64,000 bases of DNA, taken from Callorhinus ursinus (Eukaryota; Chordata; Mammalia; Carnivora; Otariidae). The position numbers and the translations under genes are program-made. How positions within the stretch are numbered: position 1 is the first letter of the stretch; the number at the start of each line of letters is the position of its first letter. Location of the stretch: positions 124,001 through 188,000 of the forward strand of contig NW_020312904.1 in NCBI RefSeq assembly GCF_003265705.1, in the 5' to 3' direction. Below are positions 1-10,857 of this stretch, piece by piece. The notes under the pieces are model-generated. The model worked only from the letters and a program-made list of their open reading frames with translations, had not been told where the DNA came from and did no database searches.

Positions 1-767
1 TTAACAAATACGGACTAAATGCACCCGCTGTTTAGTGGAAAAGAGCAGAACGGACGATCAGCACTGTTCGTATGTAAGAGGCAGGACAGCTCTGAGAGCC
101 CCCTGCCGGCTGGGTCAGGCTGTCCGGATCTGGACCCAGGTCCTGGCCCACAAGTGCTCAGACGCCTGTGCCTGGGAGAATGACCACGGGGGGCATCGGA
201 TCTGAGGGGGGTCTTGTCCCTGTCCAGGGCACCGGCCACACACTGGGCCTCTGTGGGTGGACACACAGATGCTACGCTGGAGAGGACAAATCACCCTGCC
301 TCCCGCGAGCACCGGTGGCTAGGCTGGGCAAGCGGTAAACACCAGTGTCACACGCAGGACTGATTCCAAAGTCCTTGTGTTGTTTATGGGAACGGGACGG
401 AGCAGCTGCTAGCGCTGCGGGACCAGGGGGGGAGTGCAGCGGGATCCCTCCCCGAGCCGGTCAGAGGGGACAAGGGCACTTGGCAGCAGCACTGCAGCAG
501 GGGCGGAGGCTCTGCAGCCACGGCCCCTCCTTCGGCCCTCTCCCTCTGACCTCAGGGCCTTTGCACAAGCTGTTCCCTTCGCCAGGGTATCGGGACCCCC
601 TCCCCCGGTCTCTGTCCCTAGATCAAACTTCCCGTTACATCTCACCCCCAGCTAGGAAGGGAAACTGCGGGACTGAGCACGCCCCCCACCCCACACACCG
701 GAGAGGGCGTGCGGGGCCCCTCCGAGGGCCAGCCCCTTCCGGCCCCCAGCCCCCCGCCCGGGCCCAC
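1..767 (-). other. SELENOO intron 1, partial
   Basis: This is the 5' part of the intron that follows SELENOO exon 1; the donor GTGGGC lies at 762-767. It is GC-rich next to the exon and holds no recognisable exon or repeat. The remaining SELENOO exons, including the C-terminal selenocysteine codon and the SECIS element, are off the left edge. Confidence 0.75.
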
Positions 768-1720
768 CTGGAGAAGGGCGTGGGGCCGGCTCCCTTGAGC
801 TGCAGCTCCCAGCGCTCGCCGGCGGCCGTGCACACCTCGCCCAGGTACATGGCGGCGCCGTCGCCCAGCTGCCCCGCGAACTGGCCAAACTGGTGGCCGC
901 AGTAGCAGTGCGCGGCGGGCTCGGCGCCCGGCAGCAGCGCGTTGCCGCTGAAGAAGAGCGCGGCCTCGGCCTCGCGCGCCTCGCGGGCGGCGGCGTCGGC
1001 GGGCGGCGCGCCCAGGCCCAGCAGCGCCAGCGCGGGCTCCGACAGCGCCACGAGGCGCGGCTGGCGCAGCGGCGCGGGCCGCACGCGGCTGAAGCAGGCC
1101 CCCGGCACGGGCCTCGGCGAGGACGGGGCGCCCTCGGGACCGGGCGGCGGCGTCTCCACGGGCAGCGCGCGCAGGGCGCGGTTGTCGAAGCGCAGCCCCG
1201 CCAGCCAGCGGGGCGCCGGCTCCATGGCAGCGCCGCGGGCAGCGGCCGAGGCGGAGCAGGGCGCGCGCGGCGGACGGTGGCCCAGCGGCGGCGACCGGGC
1301 ACGGGCGGCCGCGAGCAAGGCCCTCACGGCAGCCCCGAACGCGGCCATCCGCGGCGCCGCTGCGGCGGAAGCCCCTCTGCCCCGACCGGAAGCCCCGGCA
1401 CGCGTGCCCAGTCGCCCAATCGCCTGCGGTGGTGTCTGCTCGTGCGCCTGCGCGGGCCGCGCCCGCGAAAGGCTGACTCTGATTGGCCGCGCCGTGCGTC
1501 TGTCCGCTCCTGCGGTTCGGCCCCGCAGCAGCCCGGGCGGGGAAGGAGGACTTGTGCCCCCGCGACCCGTCCGCTTCCGCGGGCCTGCGGCTGGCCGAGT
1601 GCTGAAGCGGACCGGGGAGCGGGGGAACCGGGCCTGCGTAACGAGCCAGCAGGTCCCGGAGGTCCGACCCGGGAAAGACCGGACAGTCGGGGCTGAGAGC
1701 TCCGAGTGGGGTGACCGTGC
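700..1720. promoter_or_regulatory. CpG island over the SELENOO promoter and exon 1
   Basis: The stretch is very GC-rich and dense in CpG, and it contains the SELENOO start codon and exon 1. GC-box-like runs such as GGGCGGGG occur around 1535-1545. No TATA box is visible upstream of 1348, which fits a dispersed housekeeping promoter. The exact transcription start cannot be set from sequence. Confidence 0.75.
768..1348 (-). CDS. SELENOO: Selenoprotein O, exon 1 (partial gene)
   Basis: Selenoprotein O belongs to the SelO/YdiU family: a mitochondrial enzyme with a kinase-like fold that transfers AMP from ATP to protein hydroxyl groups. Only exon 1 is present, 193 codons plus 2 nt, ending at a GT donor after the codons for GAGPTPFS. 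Visible family signatures are EPAPRWLAGLRFDNRALR, ARRAY-free stretches such as SGNALLPGAEPAAH, and CYCGHQFGQFAGQLGDG, then the ELQLKG segment of the N-lobe. The first 41 residues are rich in Ala and Arg with no acidic residue, as expected for a mitochondrial presequence. I chose the ATG at 1346-1348 because it gives this presequence; a second in-frame Met (residue 42, MEPAP) has the better initiation context. Relative to remembered human SELENOO, the Ala/Arg/Glu-rich stretch near residues 110-125 is a little longer. The identification is firm. Confidence 0.95.
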
Positions 1721-3269
1721 TCAGTGACGTCCCTGGTAGACCAGCAGGGGTGCCTCTCAACTCCGGGGTGAAGCCAGGGTCAGCCCGGGCCCCGTGCTGT
1801 GCCAGGGCCCGTCTCTGGATTGTCCTCGGCTGCGCCGGGCAGCGGGGCAGAAGGGAAAGAGGTTTTTCAGCTCGGGTCGAGGGTCAGTGTCCGTGGGGAT
1901 AGGCCAGGAAGAGACCCGGGACGAAGCCAAGGCTGAGACTGGGCAGCGCTCCGGCCAGGCGCCTCCCCAGTGCAGAAGCACCTCTGCTCCTGCTCTGCCT
2001 CTGCTTGGGGCAGGAGTCCTCACGTGTCCTGGCTTCCGTGCCCACCCTGCCCATGCCTCTCCTAAAGTGCCTCTAGGCACCCTGTGTTTTCCTTGCATAG
2101 CACTTCCCTGAAACGAACTCATTCCCTCATTTTCCTGTTTCTTCCGTGTCTCTCTCCTCACCCATGCTCTAGGAGGGCACGGAGTCTTGATGATGTGTGT
2201 GCCAGTTCTCCCAGAATAGCGCCTGGCCAAGAGAAACTCCCCATAGATTGTCCAGGAGGTTAGGGAGCGCCGGGCCTGGCCTTAAAGCGTCTGCCCCAGA
2301 GAAGTCGCGATGACTGTTGCAGAATAAATAACTCCGATGTTCAGCTCAGAGGGGCCTGGAAAAGACCCCTGTGGTGCCTGCACGGAGTAGGTCCTTGGAA
2401 GGGCTTCCCAACCCCCTCCCCCACCTGGCCCCATACTAAAGCCCAAGACCAGGAGCTACGTGGGAGAACCCCAGACAAACACCCCAGCTTCCTCCTGGAT
2501 GGATTCTACACTTAAGTTCCAGCAGCCTCTTCTGGAACCTTCTCCTGGGGCCACAATGTGGGCTTCCCAGACTTCATGAGAACCGCCCCTGCCAGCTGTG
2601 ACACTGGGGAACCCCTCAACCTCTCCAGCTCAGGGTCGCCATCCCTGAGAGGAACAAGGACACGACCTTCTGTGTGGAGTACAACGTGGTTAGGTCCCTG
2701 CAGGGGCTCCGAGCCCCAGCGTCTCCTCCTGCAGCCTGCCCTCCCCTTCCACCGGAGCCTCACTTGGGGCCCTGTCTGCTTGGCCTGCTATCAGAGTCCC
2801 CTACTGCCAGCCTCTTTCCTAACTGCCTAGGGGGCCCGGCCTGAGCCTCCGGTCACCGCTCCCCCCTCCCCCAGGTCCCAGGCCCTTCTGACCCATCTCC
2901 TTACCCCCTCACCCCACTGTCTTACCCACACCTTGGAATCTGGTGGGCCTGGGCTCTTGAAGGCTCAAGAGTATCAGGCCCTGTGTCCTGCTGGCCTGCC
3001 CTCACGGAGGTCACAGCCAGTGGGGGCTCTGGTGGGTGCCAAGGGTTCCAGGAGGTCAGCATCAAGGGGTAGTGCCTTCCCAGACCTGGTGACCTTGTTT
3101 CCGGCCTAAACGTTGCGCTGCACAGCCTCCTGGGTTTCCCCAGGCCTGTCCTGGATGGACAGGCCTCCCGGGTGGGCGGGGTCTGAGCAGCCAGGGTGGG
3201 TCGGAGCTGAGCTCGGCCCCCCCCCGTCCTGGCCCCAAGGAAGACGCAGCGGACAGCCGGGCTTGAACA
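1721..3269. other. Intergenic between SELENOO promoter and fibrinogen-domain gene
   Basis: No gene, RNA gene or clear transposon was recognised here. The sequence is moderately GC-rich and unique in appearance. Open frames are short and do not read like proteins. Confidence 0.5.
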
Positions 3270-3275
3270 TTTAAT
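3270..3275 (-). promoter_or_regulatory. Poly(A) signal ATTAAA of the fibrinogen-domain gene
   Basis: On the minus strand ATTAAA lies about 28 nt past the TAG stop at 3303-3305, implying a very short 3' UTR. It is the common ATTAAA variant of the signal. Confidence 0.55.
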
Positions 3276-3302
3276 GAGGCTCGGCCACGGATGGGCAGGG
3301 GC

Positions 3303-5715
3303 CTAGGCCTTGAGGGAAGCAGTGGTGCGCACGCGCAGCACGCTGGCGCGCAAGGCGGGCTGGTGGTTGCCCGCGGCCCAGCGCATGCCGGAAGCGGCCC
3401 CCGTGTGCTCTGGCCATGGCCCGTTGAGGTCCGCGTGGCCGCAGGCGCTGTACCACCAACCGGCTCCTGAGCGATCGTGGCTGCAGCTGGTGAAGGTCTG
3501 GGCGCCATCCGTGCAGGGCGAGCAGCGGTCATGGTCGCGGTCCAGCGTGCTGAAGCCACAGCCCTCCTGGTTGTCCGTCTGGCCCACGCCCCGGAATGCG
3601 TCCCCTGCGCAGTGTGGTGGCGTGGGCGGCAGGCCAGCTGCCCCTCAGGCCCCCGCTCGCCGCCTTGCCATCTGGGGCCCCAGAAGGGCAGGCGCTTGGG
3701 GAGGGACAGTCTTCCCCAGAGCTCAGAGCTTGGCAGATGTGGGCCGGCAAGTTGGGGGCTCCCGGGACCCAACCTCCCCCACCCACCCTGGCCTGCTGCA
3801 AGAGTCCCCCTCCCACAGCCTAGAGAGCCCAGGGGGCAAAACAGGGCACTTGGGGGCAGGCACAGGGGTCCCTTACCTCCCCAGCACTCACCTGCATTCC
3901 CCGAGTACGGGCCAAGGGTCAGCTGGTAAAACTGGTCCTCCCTGTCCACGTGGAAGTGCTCATAGTGGGCCTGAAGTGTGTGGTTGTCCAGGCCCAGGAG
4001 ATCCACCGTCAGCTCTGAGCGCAGGCCCGGCTGGGAGGTCAGGCCAGAGATGTGCTCCAGCCCCAGCCAGTGGTCACCTGCAGGAGTGGGGCACCTGGGC
4101 AGAGGCTGCTGTGTGATGGACCACCCCTAGCCTCCTCCCGCCATCTCTCTCCTATGTCCCCGGTGGGGATCAGGGCCTTGGGGTGCTGGCTACGCCCCTG
4201 TGCCCCACAGGCAACGCAGTCCTACCTCTCAGGTCTCCGAAGCCTTGTTTGTACTCCTGCCAGCACCTCTCAAAGTCCAGAGGCCTCCGCCGGCCCCGGT
4301 CTCGGCTCTGAATCACCGTCCAGCCACCGTCCATGCGCATGTCACAGAAAACCTGGGGAAAGGGCCAGCCCGTGGATGCAAGCAGGCCTGCCCCTCTCCT
4401 GCCCGTCCTCCCTTAAACACTTTGCATTTGAAAACAAACTTTTTCTACTTGTCAAATGTCATATAAATTTGCATCACATTAAGTTTACTTTCTCAGAAAA
4501 GGGGTCAAGCTTGGCAGTGAGGTCACAGGCCCCCAGGAGGGTTGCTCCGTTTGATGTCATTTTGCACCCTGCTTTGTGGCTTTGTTTTTTCACTTAATGT
4601 TGTCTCCTGGGCTCTTTCTTTGTTCACACCCTTCGAGGTGGGAGCCTAGGTTTCTCCCAACCTTTTCTGGCTGTAACACAACGTCCACGAACACCTCTGT
4701 TCCCCGGGTGTGTCTGAGGACAGACTCCACCAGCAGCGCCTGGCCTGGCTGGCCCTTCTCCTGCTAGGTGGACAGTGCCATCTCTTGTTTTCGTCCAAGT
4801 GACACACACATTACCCCGGGGCCCTTGCTGCAGGCTGCTCACCTTGAAGGGGGTGCTGACTCCCTCTGGCTGGATGGTGTACACGCCACTGCGGGCCGTG
4901 GGGCTCTCCAACCAGATATGAGAGCAGTCCCTCCCTGTGGGGGATACGGCCAGAAAGGCTCAGGGCCTGGGGAGGGGCCATGCTCTCTCGGTGACCGGAA
5001 CCAGAACCCTCCTCCTGCAGACGCTCTGTGACAATCTGGCGGATGATTTACGACCTTGGTCCTGGTGGGTGGGCGGCCACAGTCCCCTCACCTTGGGCCA
5101 TACCTGTCCCAGGCCTCTTCGGAAATGGCTGTGCCTTGGGCTCTGCCAATTTGCTGGCCCCCCAGCCCTCGGCCAGACCCTCGATTCTTCCCGAGGCCCC
5201 TGGACACCACCTCACGCCCTCACCTGCTGCCCTTGGAAGGTCAGTCTTGGCTTCCTTACCTTCCTCCTCCTGGCCTGGCAGTGGTCTGAGGGCTACCCCA
5301 AGCCGGCGTTAGGAGGGAATACCGTGGGGCCTGGTCCTTGCCTGCCCTCCCCCCCCCCCAAGCTGTTCTGGGCAGGGACCCAGCCAGGTCCTCATGGGGG
5401 GTGAGACCTGCTGGGTGGGGACCTGTGGGTGACAGGTGGGAGGCTGTCCAGCTTGGGCCCACCTGGTGGGACCCTCCCTCTCCCCCGCCCCAGCCAGACC
5501 TTGGGGTTCCAGAAGCACCACTGGCACCTGTGGAGAGAGGACCCTGGTGAGAGGCAGGCTCGGTGGCTCTGGGAGTCCCCAGCTCATGTCAGGCTAGTGA
5601 GACCCGCTGGTCTGATGGCCACTCTTACCAGCCGTCGATACTGCACCACGGAGCTGGCCTGGGGCGCTGAGAGGAAGAGGAGAGCAGCAAGACCCAGCAC
5701 AGGGCAGGCAGCCAT
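3303..5715 (-). CDS. Secreted fibrinogen-related domain protein, 273 aa, six coding exons
   Basis: The coding exons are 5629-5715, 5500-5527, 4843-4934, 4226-4352, 3892-4077 and 3303-3604. All five introns have GT/AG ends and matching phases (0, 1, 0, 1, 1). The spliced frame is 822 nt with no internal stop. Residues 1-20 are a signal peptide (hydrophobic LGLAALLFL core, likely cut after SAPQA). From about residue 40 to 265 it is a fibrinogen C-terminal domain: [48 protein letters not shown], then the calcium-site-like DRDHDRC near 195-201, [13 protein letters not shown] and a closing GMRW. One N-glycosylation sequon (NHT, residue 143) is present. There is no coiled coil or collagen stalk, so the layout resembles MFAP4 more than angiopoietins. 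Extra cysteines flank the calcium site. Ligand and role are unknown. FGL1-like naming is possible, but I cannot assign an orthologue. Confidence 0.88.
5500..5527 (-). CDS. 28-nt microexon of the fibrinogen-domain gene
   Basis: The exon encodes VPVVLLEPQ plus the first base of a Gly codon. It is preceded by CTCTCTCCACAG and followed by the donor GTCTGG. The exon before it ends in phase 0 and the exon after it needs one leading base, so only an insert of this phase restores the frame between the signal peptide and the fibrinogen domain. Phase agreement on both sides makes the call strong despite the size. Confidence 0.75.
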
Positions 5716-6056
5716 GCTTCCTGGGGGTGCAGACATGGTGGGTGGGGAGCCCAGCCCACGGCCCCACCAGCCTCCCTTCACGCCCCCCAGGCGCTCACTG
5801 TTGTCCTTCGGGGCAGAGCTGAGCCACTGGTCCCCAGCACCTTTTGTGCGGGCGCTGGGCTCACCCTGCCTCCTCCCCTCCCAGGTGCCAGGGCGGGGAG
5901 CCCGAGGGTGTGGACAGGGAGGTGAGGGCCGGGGCGCTCTTCCGAGCACACTTCCCCTTGGCAGGTGTCCTCGCCGGGCCCGGGGGGCACCTCCTGCCCT
6001 AGCCCTCGAGTGCCGCTTCCACACATTTCACAAAACAGGAGCTTCCAAAATTAGAC

Positions 6057-6062
6057 TTTATT
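6057..6062 (-). promoter_or_regulatory. AATAAA, possible distal TRABD poly(A) signal
   Basis: AATAAA on the minus strand lies about 340 nt upstream of the fibrinogen-domain start codon and about 1.15 kb past the TRABD stop. It could serve a long TRABD 3' UTR. No reading frame of interest ends here, so assignment to TRABD is inference. Confidence 0.4.
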
Positions 6063-7062
6063 TCAGTTCCTAAGCAACGTGTACACGCGCCTCCGCGACA
6101 GGAACAACACGGCCCAGGCCAGTTCACGGCCCTGGGTTTCACCTGACTTTGTCAGACACTGAGTCAGCACAAGCACAACTGGGCAGGACCCCGGGCCCCA
6201 GGTGGGCCGCACAGATGCCGCGTCACAGACACACGACCAGGCGTGGCGACGACACACGCGGGAGACGCCCGGGTGGACGCCCCGTGTGGGGCGGTGGGAT
6301 GGTGGCCGGCACCCGCCGGCACGTGTGCCAACTTGGGGGCCTTGGCGGACACACGCCCTCTGTCCGCTGAGAGAGCGGCACGGGGAGCAGGTGCGATCCT
6401 CCATGGCCGGGGGGAGGCTCAGGCCTGGCGGGGGGGGCTGCAGCCCTGGACACCCCCCAGCCAGGGGCTGCCCGGGGGGGCAGCGGGGGGGGGGGCAGCG
6501 TCCGGAGGCCGGCCGGGCCCCGCTGCTAAAGCCAACCCTTCCCCCAGGCTCGCCGGCTCAGAGCTGAGTGCCCCCCACCCCCCACCACCAACACACCCTC
6601 TTTGTCCCAATCAGATTTAAGGCTAGTATTTCCTGACATTGGCTTCAGTTTGTCTTAAGTTAAAATTACCTGAGTAAAAAAAATTCAGACATTTTTAAAA
6701 GCCAAAACCACACCACCTCTGCAAGGAAAGCGGCTACCAAGCTCAGCCCAGCTGCCCCGTCGGGAGGTGGGCTCCCCGGAGCCACTCGAGGGCTGCTCCG
6801 GCCCCTCCCAAACGTGCCGGCGGGAACCCCGCAGCCCAGAACCCACCGTTGAGTCGCTCCCGGGCCGGGGGCTCCGCCGCCCGCGCATGACAAGGCACAG
6901 TGAGGTAGGGGAGGGCTGGCCGCGCCCACCTCGGCCCCTCTCCCACCAGCTCGTCCTGATGCCCGTGAACCCCGTGAACCCCAGGAGTGGTCCCTGCAGG
7001 GCTGGGGACGGGGTGGGGGCAGGGCTGCTGGGAAGCCTGAGCTCAGAGCAGTTAAATAATTC
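6063..7062 (-). other. TRABD 3' flank or alternative 3' UTR
   Basis: No coding potential was found. The segment contains G-homopolymer runs around 6428-6500 that could form G-quadruplexes, and an AT-rich stretch at 6610-6720. If the AATAAA at 6057 is used, the whole segment would be TRABD 3' UTR. Confidence 0.45.
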
Positions 7063-7068
7063 TTTATT
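7063..7068 (-). promoter_or_regulatory. TRABD proximal poly(A) signal AATAAA
   Basis: AATAAA on the minus strand lies about 150 nt past the TRABD stop codon (7216-7218). Confidence 0.7.
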
Positions 7069-7215
7069 TGGGCGGGTTGGGGGAGGGCAGGCGTGGCTGG
7101 GCCTGGACCCCCACGGGGGGTGGCGCCCAGAGCTCCTCGGGGTGGGGGGGGGGGCCGGCCCCAGCGCCTCTCAGCTGCTGCAACTCGGGAGCCGCCGCCG
7201 CGGTGCTCGTCCTTC

Positions 7216-10200
7216 CTATTTGTGCGGCCGGGCCGTGGATGCCCTCTGCAGACAGTACTGAGTGACAGGCAGTGACAGGACCAGGCTGGTGGCGCGGCGT
7301 CCCATCCAGTAGAGGCCGTAGCCCAGCAGGCCCAAGAAGGCAGCCTTCACGGCCAGCCGGGACACTCTGCCGGGGATGGACGGCGGGGGCACGCTGGGGA
7401 AGGGAGGGCGGGCTGGGCCTGGCTCAGGGTGGGGGGGCACGTGCGCCCCCAGCCCCAGCATGGCTGCCGCCCCCTCCCCAGGCCCCACTCTGTGCTGCGG
7501 GACAGCGTGGCGTGCGTGGGCAGGCGGTACTCACGTCATGATCTCCTGGATGTTGAGGTCTGTGGTCCAGTTCTTCTCGATGCCCGGGACGTGGCCCATG
7601 CCCACGACACCCACCACGACGGAGGGGACGCACTTCCTGGGCTCAGCTGTGGGGGAAGCGACGCGTCAGCAGCGGCCTGGTGGTGCCAGTGCCCGGAGAG
7701 CCCCCTCCCGGGCCGGCCGTCGCGGTCACCATCGGAGGAGCGCGGCAGCTCGAGGCGCCGGGCGGCCTGCCTCAGCATGTAGGTCAGGTAGACGTCACGC
7801 TCTGAGACGATGGTGCGGTGCAGGTCGGGAAACTCGCCGATCATCTCCGCCATCATCTGCTCCAGCAGGTCCTTCTGCTTGCAGCGCTCCACGTCATCCT
7901 TGCTGGGGGCAGAGGGCACGCTGCCAGCCTCGTGGGGATGGGGCGGCCAGCAGGAGGCTGGTGCTATTGACCCAGGGCAGGGACCTCCGCACCCTTTGTG
8001 TTTGGGCTCACGGCGGAAGGAAGGGGTGGGAAGGCCTTGTTTGAGGAGGCTTAGCCCAAGAACAAGGGGGCTGTGTCGCACGGCGGGCCCCGGGCCGCTC
8101 TTCCGGGGTGGGGCTGCCCGCGGGAGGCTGAGGGGCCCTACCTGATGGGGTCTGACAGGAAGCACAGGCCCCAGGCCAGCTTCACTTTCTGCCAGAAGGA
8201 CAGCGCCGCGATGGCCCTCTTGAAGGTGACGGGGATGGGCCGGTCGCCCAGGTGGAACTTGCAGAAAGGCACCTTGCTGGCCTGGGGCAGAGGCTGGGTG
8301 TTGGCTGGGGAAGCCTGAGCCCCGGGCGGCTGCCCAGGCACTGAGCCCCCTTCCTGGCTGAACCCAGGCCCACCTCCTTGAAGGCCTCCCTGAACTCGCC
8401 ACCAGGAGCCATGCCCAGCTGCTCGGTGATGTGGGCCGACACTTTCAGCAGCAACATCTGCATGAGTCCGGACATGACGCCGTTCTGCAGGGGAGAGAGC
8501 CGACAGTCAGCGGCCATGTGGGCGCTGAGCACAGGCTTCCTCAAACGTGAGGGGAGGCCTTGCCTGTGTTCTGGGACTGAGCAAAGGCCGTGGACAGGCG
8601 GCCACATCCACAGTGGATGCCCCTTCCCTCCTGCCCCTCCAGCCCAGACCCCAGCTCCTCTGCCCACGTCCCCCCGAGGGGCATATGTTGTGCTGGGCTG
8701 GCGGGGACTCTGGACCCCCCCTTTCCCCTTTGCCGAGCTCCCTGGGGTCCCTGTCCAGGTCTTCCCTGGGGGTTGAAGCTCACCCACCTTACCTGCCTTG
8801 TCTGAAACCCAATAAAGGCATATGCCCCTCTCCCGCCCCAGGCCAGGGCCCCAGGGCGGGCTGGGCACCTCCACACTGCCTGGAAGGCCGTGTGCTCACA
8901 GGTGGGCAGAGCAGGGAGCGTGGCTGCCTGGGGAGGGGCGCACAGCCCGCGCCCGCCCGACACCGCACCTGCCTCACGGCTTGCTGCAGCTTCTCCAGGC
9001 TGAGCTCCTTGGCCTCCTGCAGCAGCGTGCTCTCGTCCATCTTCAGCATGGACACACGGTATTGGCAGAGCTCCACCACCACCACGTCGGGCTGCACCTC
9101 CCGGATGGTCTGCAACGGACGAGCCAGCTCACCCCCCAGCACTGACCCTGTCCCTGATGGTCTGCAACAGACGAGCCTGCTCAGCCCCCAGCAAGGACCC
9201 TGACCCGGACCCTGACGGTCTGCAACGGACGAGCCAGCTCAGCCCGGTGCCTGCCCCCAGCACGGACCCTGACCTGGACCCTGATGGTCTGCAACGGACG
9301 AGCCGGCTCAGCCCCCAGCGCAGACTGTGACCCAGATGGTCTGCAACGGACGAGCTGGCTCAGCCTGGCGCCTGCCCCCAGCGTGGACCCTGACCCGGAT
9401 GGTCTGCAACGGATAAGCCGGCTCAGCCCGGCGCCCGCCCCCAGCGTGGACCCTGACCCTGCAGGTGGAGGCCACGCTGGGACCGACCGAGAGGCCCATC
9501 CCCAGGGGGCCACCTCAGCTGCCGTGGCAACAACTCATTTAAGTGACTGAGAGAAAGCAACACAACAGAAAAGTGCACAAGGCCACGAGGGCTCCGTGGC
9601 CTCAGAAACCCCTTTTCTGAGGGGCACTGGACTCATGCAGGAGGGCGGCAGCTCACGGGACGGAGCCGCTCGGCCCCGCGTGACGGGCCTCACCTTCACC
9701 ACGTCCTTCTTGCTGTCGTCACTGAAGTGGGCGGTGCCCACCACGTACACCCGGCTCCCGTCCTCAGCCACCAGCTCGGTCACTGTGCGCGGCAGGCTGG
9801 GCCGCTCTCGTCGCCTCCTCAGCTTCATCTCCAGGAGCAGGGTCAGCGCGTCCGCGTCGGCTGCAAGGACAGCAGCTCAGCTGGGGTGCCGTGCACACCG
9901 GTGGCCTGGGCTCCCGGCTCTCAGGCCGAGCCACACCCGGGGCCCAGATGCACACAGGGGCACGCGCCCCCAAGCAGCACCGCCCACGGGGGTCCCTCCC
10001 AGCTGTGACGAGCCGGTCCCTGCTCACTACGGAGTGCAGCTGGGCTCAGCACCGTCTGACAAGACCCTCCCTGTGGAAAGGGTCCTGGGCCTCGGGAAGC
10101 TCTGCATCCTCCACGAGGGGGAGCCCCCAGCCGTCACAGCCTCCACGGCGTCTCTGAAGCACTCAGCCCCCCACCCCAGGGAAGGGGCTCCTGATGGAGC

Positions 10201-10857
10201 TCCACCAACCCTGCCTATGCTCCAGAGCCTCCTCCCCAACAACCCGGGGCTGGCCCGGGCCGCTGGTCGCCAGACTCAGATCACCCAGTCCGAGCCCCTT
10301 CTGCCAGGGAGCTGCCCCTGCCCCCCAGCCCTGAATGATTTCAGGGAGCACGCACACAGGTTCTGGGATTCTCCAGAAAGCACCCTGGGCACCACCTCTG
10401 AAGCCCCCACAACAGGTTCCATGTCGGCCTGCAGAGGGAAGGGAATGTGTGAGTTGGGGTGCCCACCCTCCCTGGGGCCTGCCTGGGCTCAGGGCACCCA
10501 CTTGTCCCCAGTGGGGCCCACCTAGGACTTGGGCTACTGCTCCATCAACTCCACATGCTCCCCAGCATTCAAAGCCTCTCTGTGATCATTGCCTTGTGTG
10601 CAGCCCACCCCCAGGGCTCCCTGCCCCAAGGTCCCCCTTGGCTGACCCTCTGGTCAGGAAAACCACACAAAGCTCTCCTATAGAAGCAGCCAGAGTGATC
10701 CCAGGCGGCCACACGGAGGGGGGACCCACACTCTGCTGACCAGCTGGCTGGACCCTGAGCCCAAGGTCGTACAAGAAGCAGGCCCCCCACACCCCAGCAT
10801 CTGGCCCAGGCCTCTGACCTCCTGAGGTGGCTGGCCCTGCTCCTCCTCCCCCTCCAT
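7216..10857 (-). CDS. TRABD: TraB domain-containing protein, complete, 377 aa
   Basis: The nine coding exons are 10819-10857, 10356-10428, 9694-9860, 8969-9109, 8374-8484, 8142-8281, 7730-7902, 7535-7646 and 7216-7393. They sum to 1134 nt with matching phases, giving 377 residues against 376 remembered for human. The start MEGEEEQGQPPQE has a strong context (GCCATGG). TraB/TIKI-fold signatures are YVVGTAHFSDDSK near residue 75, VVVELCQYR in the next exon, and GVVGMGHVPGIEKNW near the C-terminus; the two Gly-x-x-His motifs and the Glu-Leu-Cys motif are the family's proposed active-site elements. A hydrophobic segment (AVKAAFLGLLGYGLYWM) near the end looks like a membrane anchor. The molecular activity of TRABD is not established; its relative TRABD2A is a Wnt-cleaving metalloprotease. 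The gene stands upstream of and co-directional with the fibrinogen-domain gene. Confidence 0.96.
9100..9465. repeat. Minisatellite in TRABD intron containing copied 3' splice sites
   Basis: GGTCTGCAAC begins at 9107, 9159, 9217, 9286, 9338 and 9401, giving spacings of 52, 58, 69, 52 and 63 bp. Each unit also carries GACGAGC (GATAAGC in the last) and, further on, CCCCCAGC and GGACCCTGACC or close variants. The first copy spans the true acceptor of the exon at 8969-9109. On the minus strand each copy therefore reads as an acceptor ending TTGCAG, followed by ACC and, in most copies, ATC as in the real exon. Confidence 0.85.

Noticed and set aside
642..1760. A 372-codon minus-strand frame overlapping SELENOO exon 1
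   Set aside because: It is the other reading frame of SELENOO exon 1 and its CpG island, dominated by Ala, Arg and Gly with no family signature.
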